NCBI GenBank assembly: GCA_030770535.1
Contig: JASVEC010000020.1
Location: forward strand, 620,001-684,000
Reading direction: 5' to 3'
From: Batkoa obscura
Lineage: Eukaryota; Entomophthoromycota; Entomophthoromycetes; Entomophthorales; Batkoaceae
DNA: 64,000 bases
Part shown: piece after piece, positions 10,519 to 21,478 of the stretch
How the letters are laid out: every line of letters starts with the position of its first letter
Numbering within the stretch: position 1 is the first letter of the stretch
Position numbers and translations under genes: made by a program
Notes under the pieces: model-generated
What the model was told of the DNA's origin: nothing
The model's database searches: none
Seen by the model: only the letters and a program-made list of their open reading frames with translations

Positions 10519-12434
10519 ATGATGGATGATAATAATATGGACATAACTTTTCCAAGTAGCGCTAAAGTCAATAAAAAATTAGCTTCTGGTTTAAGTAATT
10601 TAGAATTTGATCCTTGGTCAACTAAACCAGCTTCTGAGTTGCCCACGCTATTAAAAACGGAATTAAAAGTATCCAATCCATCAGAAAAGGAAACAGGTAA
10701 CATAAAATACAGCTGATTTAAGTTTATAATAATATTAAACTTCTTATATAAAAGAAATTAAATGGCAAGGTACGATGAATGAAGCAATCTTACCTATTAA
10801 TAGTAATAGAGATTCATTTTATGAGTCAAGTAGTAATTTTATGGAAAATACAGAAAGTTTGATAACAGATAGTACCAGTCCTCCTAACGCCAATTTAAAT
10901 TTCGATTGGGATAAAAATTTGTATTTTGCACCAACAACGGATTTAGAAGCCGAGTTTAAAGACAATCAAATTAATAATATGATTCAAGCGGAGAAAATAT
11001 TCGTTCAGGAAAAAGCAATAACAAAGACAGTAAGTTTTCTCAATAATTAATTAAAATAATTTGCTTAAAATAAACTAAAATAGAAATCCCATCCTCATCA
11101 AATTAAAAATTTTCACTGGGATAATTATTTACCTGAAGAAACATTAGTGTTTAAATTAAAAGATATACCCAAAATTGTCGAAACTTTAGTTACTAACGTC
11201 AATGTTAATCCAAGTTATGAAACTTTATTATCTCCTGCTAATGGTTTATTTTTATATGCTAGATATGCTCATCAAATTCAATCGGAAGCTTTATTTAATG
11301 GTTTATTGAATTTGGCAATTCATACTATACAGAATATTGTTAAAGTAAATTAAGTTATAATTTATTAAATTAAACTAACATATAACATAAATATAGAACA
11401 AAACCCATGATGCCATTATATTAAGTTTTTGGATTACAAATTGTAATCAATTATTATATTATTTAAAGAGAGATCATGGATTATCAGTAGCTACAATAGA
11501 ACAACAAGTATTATTGCCAGAAATTATATATGATGCTTATACTTTTTTAATCTTAGGAGTTCAAGATCAATTGCTAAGATTATTAGAAAAATGTATGTTA
11601 CAACATGATATTATTCCTGGATTAGAAGATTTAGAATTTAAAGATCGAAAAACAAGCAGTAAATCCCATAATAGAAGAAGAAGTAAAACAAGATCTTTGT
11701 CTCCTAGACAGTTACCTTATTCACCAAGAACTATAACAACAGTGTTAGCTTCAATTCATAATGTATTTGAAACCTATCTAGTTCATCAGTCAATTGTTTT
11801 AAGATGCTTTAATCAATTATTTTATTTTGTTGCTACTTCATTATTTAATTCCATCTTAAAGTCAACGACTAATTGTTGTAGAGCAAAAGCGTTACAAGTT
11901 CGGATGAATTTGTCAAATTTGGAAGAATGGGCTAGAAATCAATATCCAGAAGTTACTCATAATAATATTACTTTACAATTTAAACCCTTGATTCAATTAT
12001 TAGAGTTATTACAATGTGTTACTAGATTAAAAACATTAAACAGTTTTTTGGAAACTATAACTACATTTGATACTTTAACTGCAATTCAAATATATATTGC
12101 TTTGAACAATTATTATTATGAAGTTGATGAAGAGCCTTTAAATAAAGAGATATTGAATTTAGTTAAATCAAGAGCAATTAATTATCCAAATGATAAGATA
12201 CCTAATAATATAAAGGAATTGAATAATAATAATAAAATGAATAATAATAATAATAAAATGAATAATAATAATAATAAAATGAATATTATTAATATTAAAA
12301 ATGGAATAAGAAATAGTTATCATATGTTGCCATTTGGTACTCCAAATCAATTAGAAATGGATCATTGGTGGTCCGATTATGCCCCTTTTTTACCAATGGA
12401 CTTAATACATGAAATCAATGAAGATGAAGATTAA
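10519..12434 (+). CDS. DIL (dilute) domain protein
   Basis: Rebuilt from four exons: 10519-10696, 10755-11029, 11084-11344 and 11397-12434, all GT-AG with consistent phases, giving 583 residues. From about residue 240 it has the hallmarks of a DIL domain as in class V myosin tails and afadin: SFWITNCNQLLYYLKRD, a helical region, FETYLVHQSIVLRCFNQLFYF and NNLEEWAR-like NLSNLEEWARNQ. There is no myosin motor and no recognisable ankyrin repeat; the first ~150 residues are acidic and probably disordered. A basic RRRSKTRSLSPRQ insert lies inside the DIL region. Near the C-terminus is an Asn-rich repeat (NNNNKM units, 12227-12290), then FLPMDLIHEINEDED. Fungi have motor-less DIL proteins of poorly known function, thought to act in trafficking or cytoskeleton. 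It converges with the next gene. Confidence 0.8.
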
Positions 12435-12452
12435 ATTGAAGATATTTTCAAT

Positions 12453-12453
<1 letters not shown>

Positions 12454-12491
<38 letters not shown>
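12454..12491 (+). repeat. ATT microsatellite
   Basis: About twelve TTA/ATT units just after the DIL gene stop. Confidence 0.9.
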
Positions 12492-12492
<1 letters not shown>

Positions 12493-12541
12493 ATAAAAAG
12501 TAACGATTTTTTTAATTAAAAATAAATAGTTTATTACTACA

Positions 12542-12645
12542 AATGGGGCTGTTTTTTTTAGTTTCATTATTTTTCCATTTTTTAAGCGCTATTTATGTGG
12601 AAAAATTGTCAGTAAAATTCTTAAATACAAAAATACATCCCCAAA
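12542..12645 (+). mobile_element. Foldback MITE family A, copy 11
   Basis: Ends AAATGGGGCTG and CATCCCCAAAT. It lies between the convergent 3' ends of the DIL gene and the CENATAC-like gene. Confidence 0.88.
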
Positions 12646-12795
12646 TATTGAATTTTATCATCACTTTTTAAATTATACTATTATTTATTATAACATATTT
12701 TAAATATTCATTTGATCTTTAATTATTTTATATTATTTAAATAATCTTATCGTAATTTATAACTTTACACTAATCACATCCTCCTTAATATTTTT

Positions 12796-14195
12796 TTATT
12801 TTTTATTTTCCAAAAATTGTTTTAATTGCTGTTTCCTAGATTCATTACTCCAAACTCTACCAAATTTAGGTAGCCATAATTCATTATTTTCTTTATTATT
12901 TTCATTATCTAATAGATTGAGTTTTAGTTAACATTTCTTTAAACTATTATAACAAAATAACAATAATTACTAATTCCTGCTTCTTCTTGTCTTAATATTT
13001 TACTAATCTTTGAATTTTTCTTTTTAATTTTCTTTAAGAAACCTTCAATACTTGGTCCATAGAAAGGGGTTGGTGACTTTGTTATATTGGTTGTCATCCA
13101 TGGTGGTACTAAAAGTTTATTAATAACAATGCTATTTTTATAATAAATAATTTTATTTAGTTGTTACCATTCCCTTCTTGATTTACATTCTTAAATTCTT
13201 CCTTTGGTTTAACCCGACTTATTTTTTTTAATTCTAATATTTAATATATAATCAATGAAAAATAAAAAACAAAAAATAAAAAATAAATATTACTAGTTGG
13301 TAAATCCGACAGTTTAATAGTCCTATTTTTTCTGATATTATTATTTATACAGATATCATCCACTTCATCCCTTTCTCTTTTAATATTAACTTTTTGCAAC
13401 GATAAACTAGAACTCTAAATCCTTTAGATAAGCATGAAAACTATAAAGCAAAATCAAAATTTACTTTAAAACTTCTTTCTTTTTCATTATCAACTTCAAT
13501 CTTATCTATAGATCATTGAATTTTATTATGATTTAATTTAAAACATTTAACTAATACCTCCTTCTCTATTTTTATTTAAACCAAATTCATCTATTATGTT
13601 GTTTTCAACTTTATATTTTATTAATATTTCTTTACACTTATCCTGATACTAAATCAAAAAGCAATTAACCTAATCTTTTTCATCCGTTTCCTCTCACTTA
13701 CCTTCTCCCACTCTTTTTTATTCAACCAAAACTCTTCCTTTTTAAACATTTCTTTTTCTTTCCCCTTTCGATCCGTTTTCTTTACCAAATAAGCCTTATT
13801 CAATTCCCAAAAATAATTAACTTTTTTAAAATGTGTTTGATGATTCCAATGTAAATAAATAAAATCAGCAATAAATTGGAGTCCTAACTTTTTAGTCTTT
13901 AATTCTCTTTGACAAATTCCACAATAAAATAAAGGTTGTTCGGACCCATCGGTAGACAACAAAGGTTCCTTTAGAAACAAAAGGTGCTTATCAAAGTTCT
14001 ATAAGTTCAATTTAAAAAAGTAAAGTTGAACTAGTTTGAAGTTGTTGCTATTTAATTTACCTGTTTTATTTTACTTAATTGATATTTGACATTTTCAATA
14101 TGTTTTTTGGTATAATAATGTTTTTTATGGCCTTCTGTAGACAGTTTACATATTGAACAATAATATAAATCTTCAGAGTTGATCACTGATTTCAT
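12796..14195 (-). CDS. CENATAC/CCDC84-like zinc-finger protein
   Basis: Rebuilt from eight exons: 14195-14061, 13998-13702, 13648-13558, 13505-13465, 13414-13294, 13233-13168, 13108-12971 and 12908-12796. All introns are GT-AG and phases agree, giving 333 residues, about the length of the human protein. Two C2H2-type zinc fingers are visible: C13-x2-C16...H26-x5-H32 and C71-x2-C74...H95-x5-H101, followed by NYFWELNKA. The VPPWM motif (about residue 251) precedes a GPSIEGFLKK stretch, and the C-terminus has WLPKFGRVW; both match the conserved C-terminal motifs of CENATAC. In animals CENATAC is a minor-spliceosome (U11/U12) associated factor promoting AT-AC intron splicing; the role here is inferred. 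A MITE sits 94 bp before the start codon. Confidence 0.8.
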
Positions 14196-14288
14196 TTAAT
14201 TTAATAAAAATAAAGTAGAAACAAATAAAAAATTGAATCAAGTGGAAGTTTCAATGCATTTTTTGTGACGAGCATTGAAATTTTTAAA

Positions 14289-14390
14289 TATGGGGATGTA
14301 TTTTTTCGTTTAAGAATTTTACTGAGAATTTTTCCACTCAAATAGTAGTTAAAAAATGGAAAAGTAATGAAATCAAAAAGCATCCCCATA
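14289..14390 (-). mobile_element. Foldback MITE family A, copy 12
   Basis: Minus orientation, ends TATGGGGATG and CATCCCCATA. Located in the upstream region of the CENATAC-like gene. Confidence 0.9.
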
Positions 14391-14581
14391 TGTTGTGATT
14401 TTAAACTTGAAATCAAATCAAGTTTTTGGTATTTATTATAGGTTGGAGTTATACAACATCTTATAAATAGATTTAAGTTTGTAGTATATATCATACTTTC
14501 AATCCTATTTTTATAAACTATAAATCGCTTTTTATATTTTTTGTATTTTTTATAATAATAAATACTTTAATTTATAACAAT

Positions 14582-15042
14582 TGTGAAATATTGCTTTGTC
14601 AGTCCCATGGTTAATTACAGCATAACAATCGCCTAAGCTGCTGTGTTCTTGAGTTCAGAGAAAATCAGTCCCACGCTCTTAGTTTGATTTGCTATAAGAA
14701 TTTCTAGCTCCATCCCAAAGAATATTATCTTCTCGTTTTGATATTTATACTTTTCAGAGTATAAAAGAGTTTACAGAGTATAGTAGTTCGAGGCTTTTTA
14801 ACTGAATTATTCTTTGATATCTCGAACATTTAATAAAGCCACTAAGTTTTAATAGTATTTTTCGTAGATTTCACATTATTATTGTCTATTTTATTTGTCT
14901 TATATAGCTTGTAACCTATTACATGCTATTCCTCATAGTCCAAGTCTATCTTAGTCACATAAACTAAGACCCTTCGACTTATAGTGTAGTCAACCCAGAA
15001 ATAGCTGTTCTTGACTCCAAACCCTGAGTACCAGATTTCACA
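14582..15042 (+). repeat. Family B repeat, full copy (461 bp)
   Basis: Starts TGTGAAATATTGCTTTGTCAG and ends AGATTTCACA, so the outermost 8 bp are inverted repeats. The reverse complement recurs at 33723-34186 and 47364-47816, with partial copies at 6813 and 34190. No open frame of note and no A/B boxes or poly-A tail noticed, so a non-autonomous DNA element is more likely than a SINE. Confidence 0.82.
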
Positions 15043-15495
15043 GCTTAAATTAAAAATACTAAATCAAAAATAATTGATATTTTAGTTAGTTTATTCTTAA
15101 AAATAGTAGCTATTAGGATTAGTTATACTATTTCTGCTTAAGCCATTTTAGCTAATTATAACTTGACATAACAAAAATTTATGATTAAAATTATTTAACT
15201 AGTATGATTAATTAAATAACTTCAAAAATTTAAATAGTTAAATGCTATTTTAGCATTTAATTAGTGGTCAGAAATTAGACACTAACATTCTACTACTATG
15301 TCAACAAATCAATATTTGTTTATTGGTGTAATCCAATCATTATCAAAATAAAGTTATATAATTGGATAAAATGATTTTATTCCAACTTTAGTCAAAGTTG
15401 GTAATTTCATTTGACTAATCCTTAGAAATATTTCTTCCCTTTCAGATTTTAAATTCCTTTTTTCTAATTTCTTAGATCAAACACAGTAATCCAAC
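15043..15495. other. Upstream region of the 810-residue gene
   Basis: AT-rich; no gene seen. A pyrimidine-rich stretch (15430-15470) lies just before the ATG at 15496. Confidence 0.45.
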
Positions 15496-17999
15496 ATGGA
15501 TATGAATTTCTTACAATTAATTAATCAAGAGCAAACAAGTACATATCAAGACAACGATGTTGTCCCAAGACATATATCACCATCCCCAATCTTAGACGAA
15601 AAAGAAGAAGGAAGACGAAGGGAATCGATGTTAAATGATTCTTATTTGAAACAAATGCAATATGAAAATTCCATTTCTGAATTAAAACCTAATAAGGTGA
15701 GATTTGACTATATTTTAAAAAAATCATTATATTAAGATTCCACCCAATTAACTCAATTACTTTATAGGCAATTTCTAATTTCAATTTCGCTTTCAACAAC
15801 CCAACTGTCATGGCCCATCGTTATTTTCGCTCGCAAGAACGAAGTGCTACTATCCCCTTAAGTTATGATTTATTTATTGGACAAAGTAAAGAAGAATGCG
15901 AGCGAAATCGGGGGAATAGAAAAAACCCCAACTATACTACATTAAAAAGAAAAGTTTATTTTCCTAATGGAGAAAGAAGGGTATTAAATGTGGAAACTAA
16001 TTTTAATAGAGAAGTTTATGTTACGGAAAATGAAAAGAGGGTCAAAAAAGAATTGGAGGAGGTAGAGTGCGATTATGGAAACATTCAAGTGGAAGAAAAG
16101 TTGTTTCATTTTCCCAAATTATTGGAGACAGGGGAAGTGGTTTATAATATGAAGGAAGAAGGGCAGCTGATAAAGGAGGAAAAAGAGGAAGAACTCAAAA
16201 AGAAACCAAAAAAATATAAATATACGCTGTATGATTATGATTATGGTATTGAAGTTACTGAGCCTATAGAGGAGATTATTACGGATAAACCACAAGGCGA
16301 AGTTAATTCTCATGAGAGATTGATGGAGAGGTATGAAGAAAACAAAAGAATTGATAATGGTAATAGCAATGATTATATGGATATTAGAGTGAAGGAAGAT
16401 GAGGAGGAAATTATTGAAGAGATTATAATTGAACAAAGTAATAACATAGGAAAAGAATTAAGTTTAAAAAATGAAGAGGTTGAAATTATGGACTTTACCA
16501 AAATGGATGAAATTATAAACTCAAATCTTAATTCAGAGATAGTAATGGATCACCATAATACAAAAATAGATCCAACAACAACTAATAAAAATGAAGTGAA
16601 TATTTTTAAAGAAGAATTATATCGATCAGTAAGCTTAAAGAATGGTAATGGATTATATCAGTTAGATGAAATTGGCCATAGTAAAATTCAAGCTTTATGT
16701 GATTTAAAAAACAATACTACAATAAAAACAAAGTTGATAAGAGAAAGGCAAACCGATGTGATTAGGAATATAAATCGATGCAATCAATTAGTAACTCAAG
16801 AATACGCTGATTCTGATCTAAAACTTGAGGGATGGGATTATCTTAATAAACAGGTTGCTGCTTGTTTAAAAATTGAAGCTAATGAACGACCGGATTTAGA
16901 TTATGATTCCGAAATCTCATCAGATGAAGAAGAAATCATAATGGAACGTAAACCTATCAATGAAGTTATTCAACAACAAATGGGAAAGGATGGTCCTTCT
17001 TTAATAAAATCCGATGAAGAAGAACATGATATTGAAGAAGAAAATTTCAATTGGATTGATTTCCATAATCCAAAGAAAGGATTTGATACATCTGTTCAAT
17101 TTAACAAAAACAATGGGGATTCTAGATTAGAGCATTTATTAAGAGAATTCAACAATGATAATTTACAAGCGGATAAACTAGTCAAATTAAACCGAATATT
17201 AACGGATACATTTGGACCAAGAGTAATTGCCAAAAAACATGAATTAGAACAATTGCCTGAATTTTTCAGAAACTATGCTTGGACAAGTGAGCGACCTAGA
17301 TTATATGATGTCAAAGATTGTTCAATTCAAAATAAATTTAAACAACAGAATGAAAGTTATAATGGTAAAGTGGCACCCGAGATTAATAATATAATTCAAG
17401 AAGAAATGATATTTCAATTATTTCCAGAAGTTAAAGAGTTGAGAAAACAAGCAGATAATATGGAATGTTTAGAAAATGGGATCAAAAGAAAGAGAGATTT
17501 AGATCTCGTACCAAAATTAAAAATGAATACTAAAAGCATTGAAAAAACACGTTTACAAAATTATCGTGCTATGGATATGGAATTGTTTTATTTAAAACCT
17601 GATACTGATCCAAGTGAGGTGAGGACCTTAATATGTAATAAAAAATTATATCGAATTCGTATGGAAAATCGAACTTCAAATACACCAGATAAACATAAAA
17701 TTTCGGATAAACATGCACCAAGAAACTATAAACGTCCTAAATTGGCAATGAATAATGTAAACAATAAAAAGAATCAATTGATGGAAGGAAATTTAAAATA
17801 TGGAGTAGCTTTAGAGGATCCAATACATGTTAATACAATTGAAGATAATGTAGGTTTAGTGAGAGTTACTAAACATTTAGATGATATTTACATGCCATTG
17901 GGAGAGCTGCCTTTTGAATATTTTAAAAGTAATGAAGAGTTATGGAGATCGAATACGAACACCCGTTTGGAAGATGAATTTAGGGGCGTTTTCAATTAA
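15496..17999 (+). CDS. Unknown 810-residue acidic protein
   Basis: Two exons, 15496-15696 and 15768-17999, joined by a GTGAGA...TTATAG intron in phase 0. The second exon is open from its acceptor through the ATG at 15810, so the upstream exon probably belongs to it. I do not recognise the family. After a disordered start there is a Tyr/Arg-rich block (MAHRYFRSQERSATIPL; YTTLKRKVYFPNGERRVLNV), a long acidic Glu/Ile-rich middle, then a more ordered-looking second half (LVKLNRILTDTFGPRVIAKK; LPEFFRNYAWTSERPRLYDV; QLFPEVKELRKQA). A basic stretch (DKHAPRNYKRPKLA) could be a nuclear localisation signal. No membrane segment. The acidic/basic layout suggests a nuclear protein, but that is a guess. 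Confidence 0.75.
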
Positions 18000-18639
18000 A
18001 TTAGAAGCTTATTCAAGAGCGGTTGAGCTCTAAAGATTTAAGTTTATCAATTTTTGATTATAGAGTTGATTGTTGAGTTTGGAATAATAAAATTGGCAAG
18101 TTATTTATAATACAATTTAATAATTCGTTTATTTTCGTGTCAAATAATGATTATAATAGCAAAGTTTATTAGGTTATATTTTATAGAAGAATTCTAATAA
18201 CAAATTGAAGAAAATTTTAATATAATGTATTTTACTTTTACCAATATGACATTAAATTTTAATTGAAAAGTTTTTCATCTTTATAAGATCCTTTCTACTA
18301 TTAAAAATTAACATAGATATAAACAAAATAGAAATTAGTAATTATGTATTATTGTTTCTAAATTTCTTAAAAGGAAAAATCCACAAATGCTTTATTAAGC
18401 TCAAATAAGATTTAATTCAATACAATAAAACCTAAGGCCCATTTAGAAGGAAGCCCTCCACCTTTTTTTGTTTCCGATAATTTAACCAAGGATAGTGAGA
18501 ATTAAGTACCAAGTGATTTTTCTCAGCAAAGAGGGAAAAGCGTGAGGGGTCTTGATGACTCAAAATTAAAAAAAAGTCTTTTATATATCTCATAACCATG
18601 TGTTATTTAATATAATGAGCTAAATTAAGACAAACAACA
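18000..18639. other. Convergent intergenic region
   Basis: Holds the 3' flanks of the 810-residue gene and the OPT gene. A less AT-rich stretch (about 18430-18575) stands out by composition but has no open frame or known repeat. Confidence 0.45.
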
Positions 18640-18744
18640 ATTGGAGATTTTTCTTTTGATTTCACTACTTTTCCATTTTTTGAGCACTATTTGAGTGGAA
18701 AAATTCTTAGTAAAATTCTTAAACAAAAAAATATATCCTCAATT
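18640..18744 (+). mobile_element. Foldback MITE family A, copy 13 (diverged)
   Basis: Ends AATTGGAGATT and ATATCCTCAATT with the family body (TTTTTGAGCACTATTTGAGTGG). 58 bp downstream of the OPT gene stop. Confidence 0.82.
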
Positions 18745-18802
18745 ACTATTTTGAACAAAAATAAACTAAAATCAATATTTATTACTTTTTAAACAATAAC
18801 TT

Positions 18803-20839
18803 TTAGCACTGTCCCTTTGGACAAGCAAAAGTCCAGGCTACTTTACTCTGTTCCAATCCAGAAATTGAAAAAATGGCATGAAATAAACCCCCAATACCTT
18901 CCCCTGCAATAAGTCCTGAGGCCAATGCTACACCCATTAAATTCCAATATTTTGGATTAATTTTAGCCCAAACTAAAGCAATCAAAGCCCCAATTAAAAA
19001 AGCTAATGGGATATATGGTGTTGGACTAACAAAAGCAATACCTATGGCATTCCAATTTGGTAAGTAATTTTTATATTTTTTTAAATAACTTTTTTTTAGT
19101 ATAGTAAATAGAATAGTTGATAGACCAAATATTAAACAAGCAATCTGACACGATTCGGGTACTGTTTTTAAAAAATCCGTAGTTAAAGCTAATGTGACAC
19201 CAACCCATCCAGCCGCCCCTGGTACTGTATAGGGACAATTGTCCGAAGAATTATTGATATCTAAAATACATGGATAAGCTGTAGCAAATAACATAAACAA
19301 AACAACAGCAATAATAACCCCAAACACAGATCCAACTAATTGAGCATAAAATTGTGATTTGGGTGAGACATGTAATAAATGACCGGTTTTTAAGTCACCT
19401 ACCATATCCACTGTTTGTTGACTACATGCGGCAGCTAGTACGCCAGCAATAATATTATTCGTTTGTTTGGTTTGGATGTCAATGGCATTTATCTTAGCAA
19501 AGCAAAACTGAGATGCTTTACCAATCACTCCTGTGGGATTGATATCCGTTTCTCCAGCTGCTTGACACCCAATGAAGGAAAAGATGAAACCTAGTAAGGC
19601 AGCTAAGATGCCTGCCCCGATAAACATATTAAAATAAAATCTCAAAACTAAAACAGTTAATAATAGGGAAGCTAATGTACCAGATAACCACATCCGTAAA
19701 GGTATTTGACCTTCATCTTTAACAGGATCTAAATTATCTTGACCATAAAAGGCTCTTTTTTTTATAGGAAATAGATAAGCTAATAGATTATTGAATTGAA
19801 TCAACATAGATTTAATAGCACCTAAGATAGTCTTATAATCCATAAATAATTCGGTAAAGGAAGATGATAACATGATGACTATTCCTACCCAAACACACCA
19901 AGATTGTACAGTAGCCCCTTCTTTTTTATAACCCCAAGGCTTGGTAATATTGACATCAGAGGTAGTATAAAATAATATAGGTCCAATGATGCCCCATGCT
20001 AACACATCCCCAATAAAAAAAGAAATGGAAGTATTTAATCCAACCATCATACCCGCCCCAAAGAAAGCAGTAGTAATTTGTAGATGCCATTTCCAAAAAG
20101 GATCAATTAGTTGAAGTATAGTTGAATTTGTTGGTATAGATAACCAATAGAATAGATGCATATCTAATAGAAATGGAATAAAATACCCAACTGTTTTGTA
20201 TATTATAGAAAATACAAAAGAGCCTAAAATCCATTTTGTTTTTACTTTGGCTTCAATACCATCTTTTGCATGTAATGAACGAATAGTTAGTGCTGCTGCT
20301 GTAGGTGAAGGAAACACTAATTTTCTTTGAATAATAAATAACTTCCTTAATGGCACTGCAAAAAATAAACCATAGAAACCAGCTGCAATGGTCCACATAA
20401 ATAATAACTCCCAACACTCTTGAACTGGAGGCAGTAACTTCATTCTAAATAAAGCTGGTATACCACCTACGTAGCCAGCGAATAAACCACCAGCTGTAGT
20501 AGCGGCTGTTTGTATAGTACAATTTTCTTTTATTCCAAAAGCACCCCCTAGGAGATAAGGGGGAAGTTTGGAGATTGGTTTGAGAATGGCATAGCCGAGA
20601 ATCGAACCAAAGATAGAGGCAGAAAAAGACCAGCCTGCTTTCATACCAAGATACATGTTACTTGTAGCAATGATACAACCGAGCAAGGAACCCAATATGG
20701 AGGCACGCCAAGTGAATTCAGTTGGGATATCATCGTCTTCATGGTCCTCGTAGTGGTCATGAGAAGTGATTGGAAGGTCAATGTAATATTTATCATTATT
20801 TGAGGGATGATTAATGATGGATGAGGGTTTCTGTGTCAT
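18803..20839 (-). CDS. OPT/YSL-type oligopeptide transporter 1
   Basis: Intronless, 678 residues. OPT-superfamily proteins are proton-coupled importers of small peptides, glutathione or metal chelates; the substrate is not evident. The acidic cytosolic N-terminus (residues 1-40) is followed by TWRASILGSLLGC, many hydrophobic segments along the length, GGIPALFRM, the conserved ETDINPTGVIGKASQF (about 430-445), GDLKTGHLL (about 480) and ASGLIAGEGIGGLFHAIF near the end. It ends in a Cys-rich CPKGQC tail like the transporter at 49573, its closest relative here. It lies apart from the three-gene OPT cluster at 49-62 kb and on the other strand. Confidence 0.92.
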   Translation of the reverse strand: MTQKPSSIINHPSNNDKYYIDLPITSHDHYEDHEDDDIPTEFTWRASILGSLLGCIIATSNMYLGMKAGWSFSASIFGSILGYAILKPISKLPPYLLGGAFGIKENCTIQTAATTAGGLFAGYVGGIPALFRMKLLPPVQECWELLFMWTIAAGFYGLFFAVPLRKLFIIQRKLVFPSPTAAALTIRSLHAKDGIEAKVKTKWILGSFVFSIIYKTVGYFIPFLLDMHLFYWLSIPTNSTILQLIDPFWKWHLQITTAFFGAGMMVGLNTSISFFIGDVLAWGIIGPILFYTTSDVNITKPWGYKKEGATVQSWCVWVGIVIMLSSSFTELFMDYKTILGAIKSMLIQFNNLLAYLFPIKKRAFYGQDNLDPVKDEGQIPLRMWLSGTLASLLLTVLVLRFYFNMFIGAGILAALLGFIFSFIGCQAAGETDINPTGVIGKASQFCFAKINAIDIQTKQTNNIIAGVLAAACSQQTVDMVGDLKTGHLLHVSPKSQFYAQLVGSVFGVIIAVVLFMLFATAYPCILDINNSSDNCPYTVPGAAGWVGVTLALTTDFLKTVPESCQIACLIFGLSTILFTILKKSYLKKYKNYLPNWNAIGIAFVSPTPYIPLAFLIGALIALVWAKINPKYWNLMGVALASGLIAGEGIGGLFHAIFSISGLEQSKVAWTFACPKGQC

Positions 20840-21478
20840 TTTGATAAATTAAAGAAGGAAAAGTGAAATGCAATTGTTAATTTTATATACATGAAACGGA
20901 AATATTTTTACTAAATTTGGAATGTTTCTAGAAATTCTAGAAATTCTAATAAGAAATGGGTTCTATCCTTGAGTTTTATATGCGGAAATAATGAGTTAGA
21001 ATGTCTTTTCTCTATAAATTGTTTTAGGATGATTGGACAATGTGACTTAATTGGTTATCTAATTCTTATTATAACTCAAAGATTAATAAAACAATCTTTT
21101 TTATACTTTTTTCTTTAATATGATTATGGAAATTATTATTAATGTATATTTAATTCATTAAATAATAATAATACAGGAGAAGTAACAGCAAAGAGTTCTT
21201 TCTATTTTATTAACTGGAGGTATGATAACAAAAAAATATTAAATTTCAAAGTTAATAAAAGGACTTAATGAAAATTATTTGATAACTTTTATTATTTCCA
21301 TTTTGTTCCAAAGATTCGAGATTTATTTTTATAAATTATACTTTATTCTTTTAAGAATAACTTCTAAAGTCCCCATTTTGGAGTTTATTTATTAAGTGGA
21401 TTCTAATGAATTTATTAATATAATAAAATAAACATGAAAGATATTTATAACTTAATTTTAATGACTTCATATTTATTA
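20840..21478. other. Upstream region of OPT transporter 1
   Basis: AT-rich; promoter of the minus-strand OPT gene and 3' flank of the LRR gene. A short direct repeat TTCTAGAAATTCTAGAAATTC lies about 20927-20947. No gene seen. Confidence 0.45.

Noticed and set aside
12168-12350. Antisense Ile/His-rich frame
   Set aside because: It is the complement of the Asn-rich repeat of the DIL gene.
10519-12434. Myosin V fragment
   Set aside because: The gene model is complete from ATG to stop without any motor or IQ motifs upstream, so it is a motor-less DIL protein rather than a broken myosin.
14289-14494. Minus-strand frame of 97 residues across 14201-14494
   Set aside because: It mostly translates a family A MITE and flanking AT-rich DNA.
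14582-15042. Family B repeat as a SINE
   Set aside because: No convincing Pol III A/B boxes or A-rich tail seen, and the ends are inverted repeats.
18430-18575. Less AT-rich stretch as an RNA gene
   Set aside because: No tRNA-like or other recognisable fold or box found by eye; composition alone is not enough.
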